Shown here one piece after another: positions 4,956-5,492 of a DNA stretch of 5,492 nt (its first letter is position 1; the number at the start of each line of letters is the position of its first letter). This stretch comes from Patescibacteria group bacterium UBA1449 (GTDB taxonomy: Bacteria > Patescibacteriota > Microgenomatia > UBA1400 > UBA1449). The notes under the pieces were generated by a model, which was not told where the DNA came from, ran no database searches, and saw only the letters and a list, made by a program, of their open reading frames with translations. The DNA is taken from the NCBI GenBank assembly GCA_002335355.1, contig DCTD01000018.1, positions 1-5,492 of the forward strand, read 5' to 3'. A program made the translations under genes and the position numbers.

Positions 4956-5492
4956 ATGAATAGTCACCACACCCATAAGCGTTTTTTATTAGTCAGTATC
5001 GTACCCCATTCACTTTCAGATGAAGCAGTTGTAAAAAGTATCGAAGAAGCAGGGTCTCTCATCGAGACTTATGGTAGCACTGTAGTTGATTTAGTTATTC
5101 AACGCCGTGAAATGCATGATAAAGGCAAGTTTATTGGCAGTGGCAAAACTGAAGAAGTAGCTCAGCTGATTGTTGAAAAATATATCGATGTTGTAGTTTT
5201 AAACGCTATTATTCCCCCAACTCAAATCTATGATTTCTATACCATATTTCAAAAACGAAAGTTGGATGTGCAAGTCTGGGATCGTGTTGATTTAATCTTG
5301 AAAATCTTTGCTAAACACGCCAATACCGCAGAGGCTAAACTGCAGATAGAACTAGCGGCCATGCGTCATATGGGACCGCGGATCTACGGTATGGGAAGCG
5401 AAATGTCACGCCAAAGCGGTGGTATTGGCACGAGAGGTATTGGTGAAACAAATACTGAAATGATGAAACGGCATTGGAGAGTTCAGATTAAA
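4956..5492 (+). CDS. hflX: GTPase HflX, N-terminal part (3' truncated by window edge)
   Basis: An open frame of 179 codons from ATG 4956 to the window end without a stop. HflX is a ribosome-binding GTPase that splits stalled ribosomes, especially under heat or antibiotic stress. The visible part is the HflX N-terminal domain: KGKFIGSGKTEEV (56-68), a Rossmann-like strand VVVLNA (79-84), QVWDRVDLILKIFAKHANTA (106-125), EAKLQIELA (126-134) and the glycine-rich GGIGTRGIGETNTE (155-168) that precedes the coiled linker. The usual family wording is GGxGxRGPGETQxE, so the second motif is a variant (GIGET, then NTE). The GTPase domain with its P-loop lies beyond the window and cannot be checked. The short N-terminus is His-rich (MNSHHTHKR). 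The start at 4956 is preferred because the alternative ATG at 4947 is part of the -10 box. The gene is divergent from typA. Confidence 0.93.
   Translation, partial: MNSHHTHKRFLLVSIVPHSLSDEAVVKSIEEAGSLIETYGSTVVDLVIQRREMHDKGKFIGSGKTEEVAQLIVEKYIDVVVLNAIIPPTQIYDFYTIFQKRKLDVQVWDRVDLILKIFAKHANTAEAKLQIELAAMRHMGPRIYGMGSEMSRQSGGIGTRGIGETNTEMMKRHWRVQIK

Noticed and set aside
1..5492. Mobile element, CRISPR array, tRNA/rRNA or defence system
   Set aside because: No transposase, terminal inverted repeats, regularly spaced direct repeats or cloverleaf-like sequence is visible; every gene with a recognisable domain has a housekeeping or transport family assignment, or is a single unknown.

Overview
This is a compact bacterial window, AT-rich by eye (GC roughly 40%), with bacterial sigma70-type promoters and bacterial protein families (lipobox lipoprotein, TypA/BipA, HflX). 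The lineage cannot be fixed from the sequence. The missing Shine-Dalgarno sites on most genes, tight packing and the HflX signature wording (GIGET rather than GPGET) would suit a Patescibacteria/CPR-type genome. That is a guess from memory of such proteins, not a demonstrated placement.

Layout from left to right. The last 34 codons of an unrecognised plus-strand gene (1-105) end in tandem stops, 11 bp from the stop of a convergent minus-strand gene for a secreted lipoprotein cyclophilin (117-878). A 133-bp divergent promoter region (879-1011) separates that gene from a plus-strand Nramp-fold metal transporter (1012-2289). The transporter's substrate-site motifs differ from classical Mn/Fe Nramps. 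After 44 bp comes a membrane-anchored SRPBCC-fold protein (2334-3017). Its stop codon overlaps the stop codon of the convergent typA gene (minus strand, true start at 4843) on a shared TTAA. A 112-bp divergent promoter region (4844-4955) then leads to hflX (from 4956), which runs off the right edge before its GTPase domain.

Functionally the window is mostly housekeeping: two translational GTPases transcribed divergently (TypA/BipA in ribosome assembly and stress adaptation, HflX in rescue of stalled ribosomes), an envelope protein-folding factor, and a metal transporter followed by a membrane protein of unknown role. I see no defence system, CRISPR array, mobile element, tRNA or rRNA, and no clear new multi-gene system.

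The points most worth a second look are the non-canonical Nramp site (DPSG and TISPY in place of DPGN and MPH), two promoters whose -10 boxes sit so close to the start codon that leaderless mRNAs are predicted (2334 and 4956), the typA start correction, and the 4-bp tail-to-tail gene overlap. No stretch longer than 300 bp lacks a gene.
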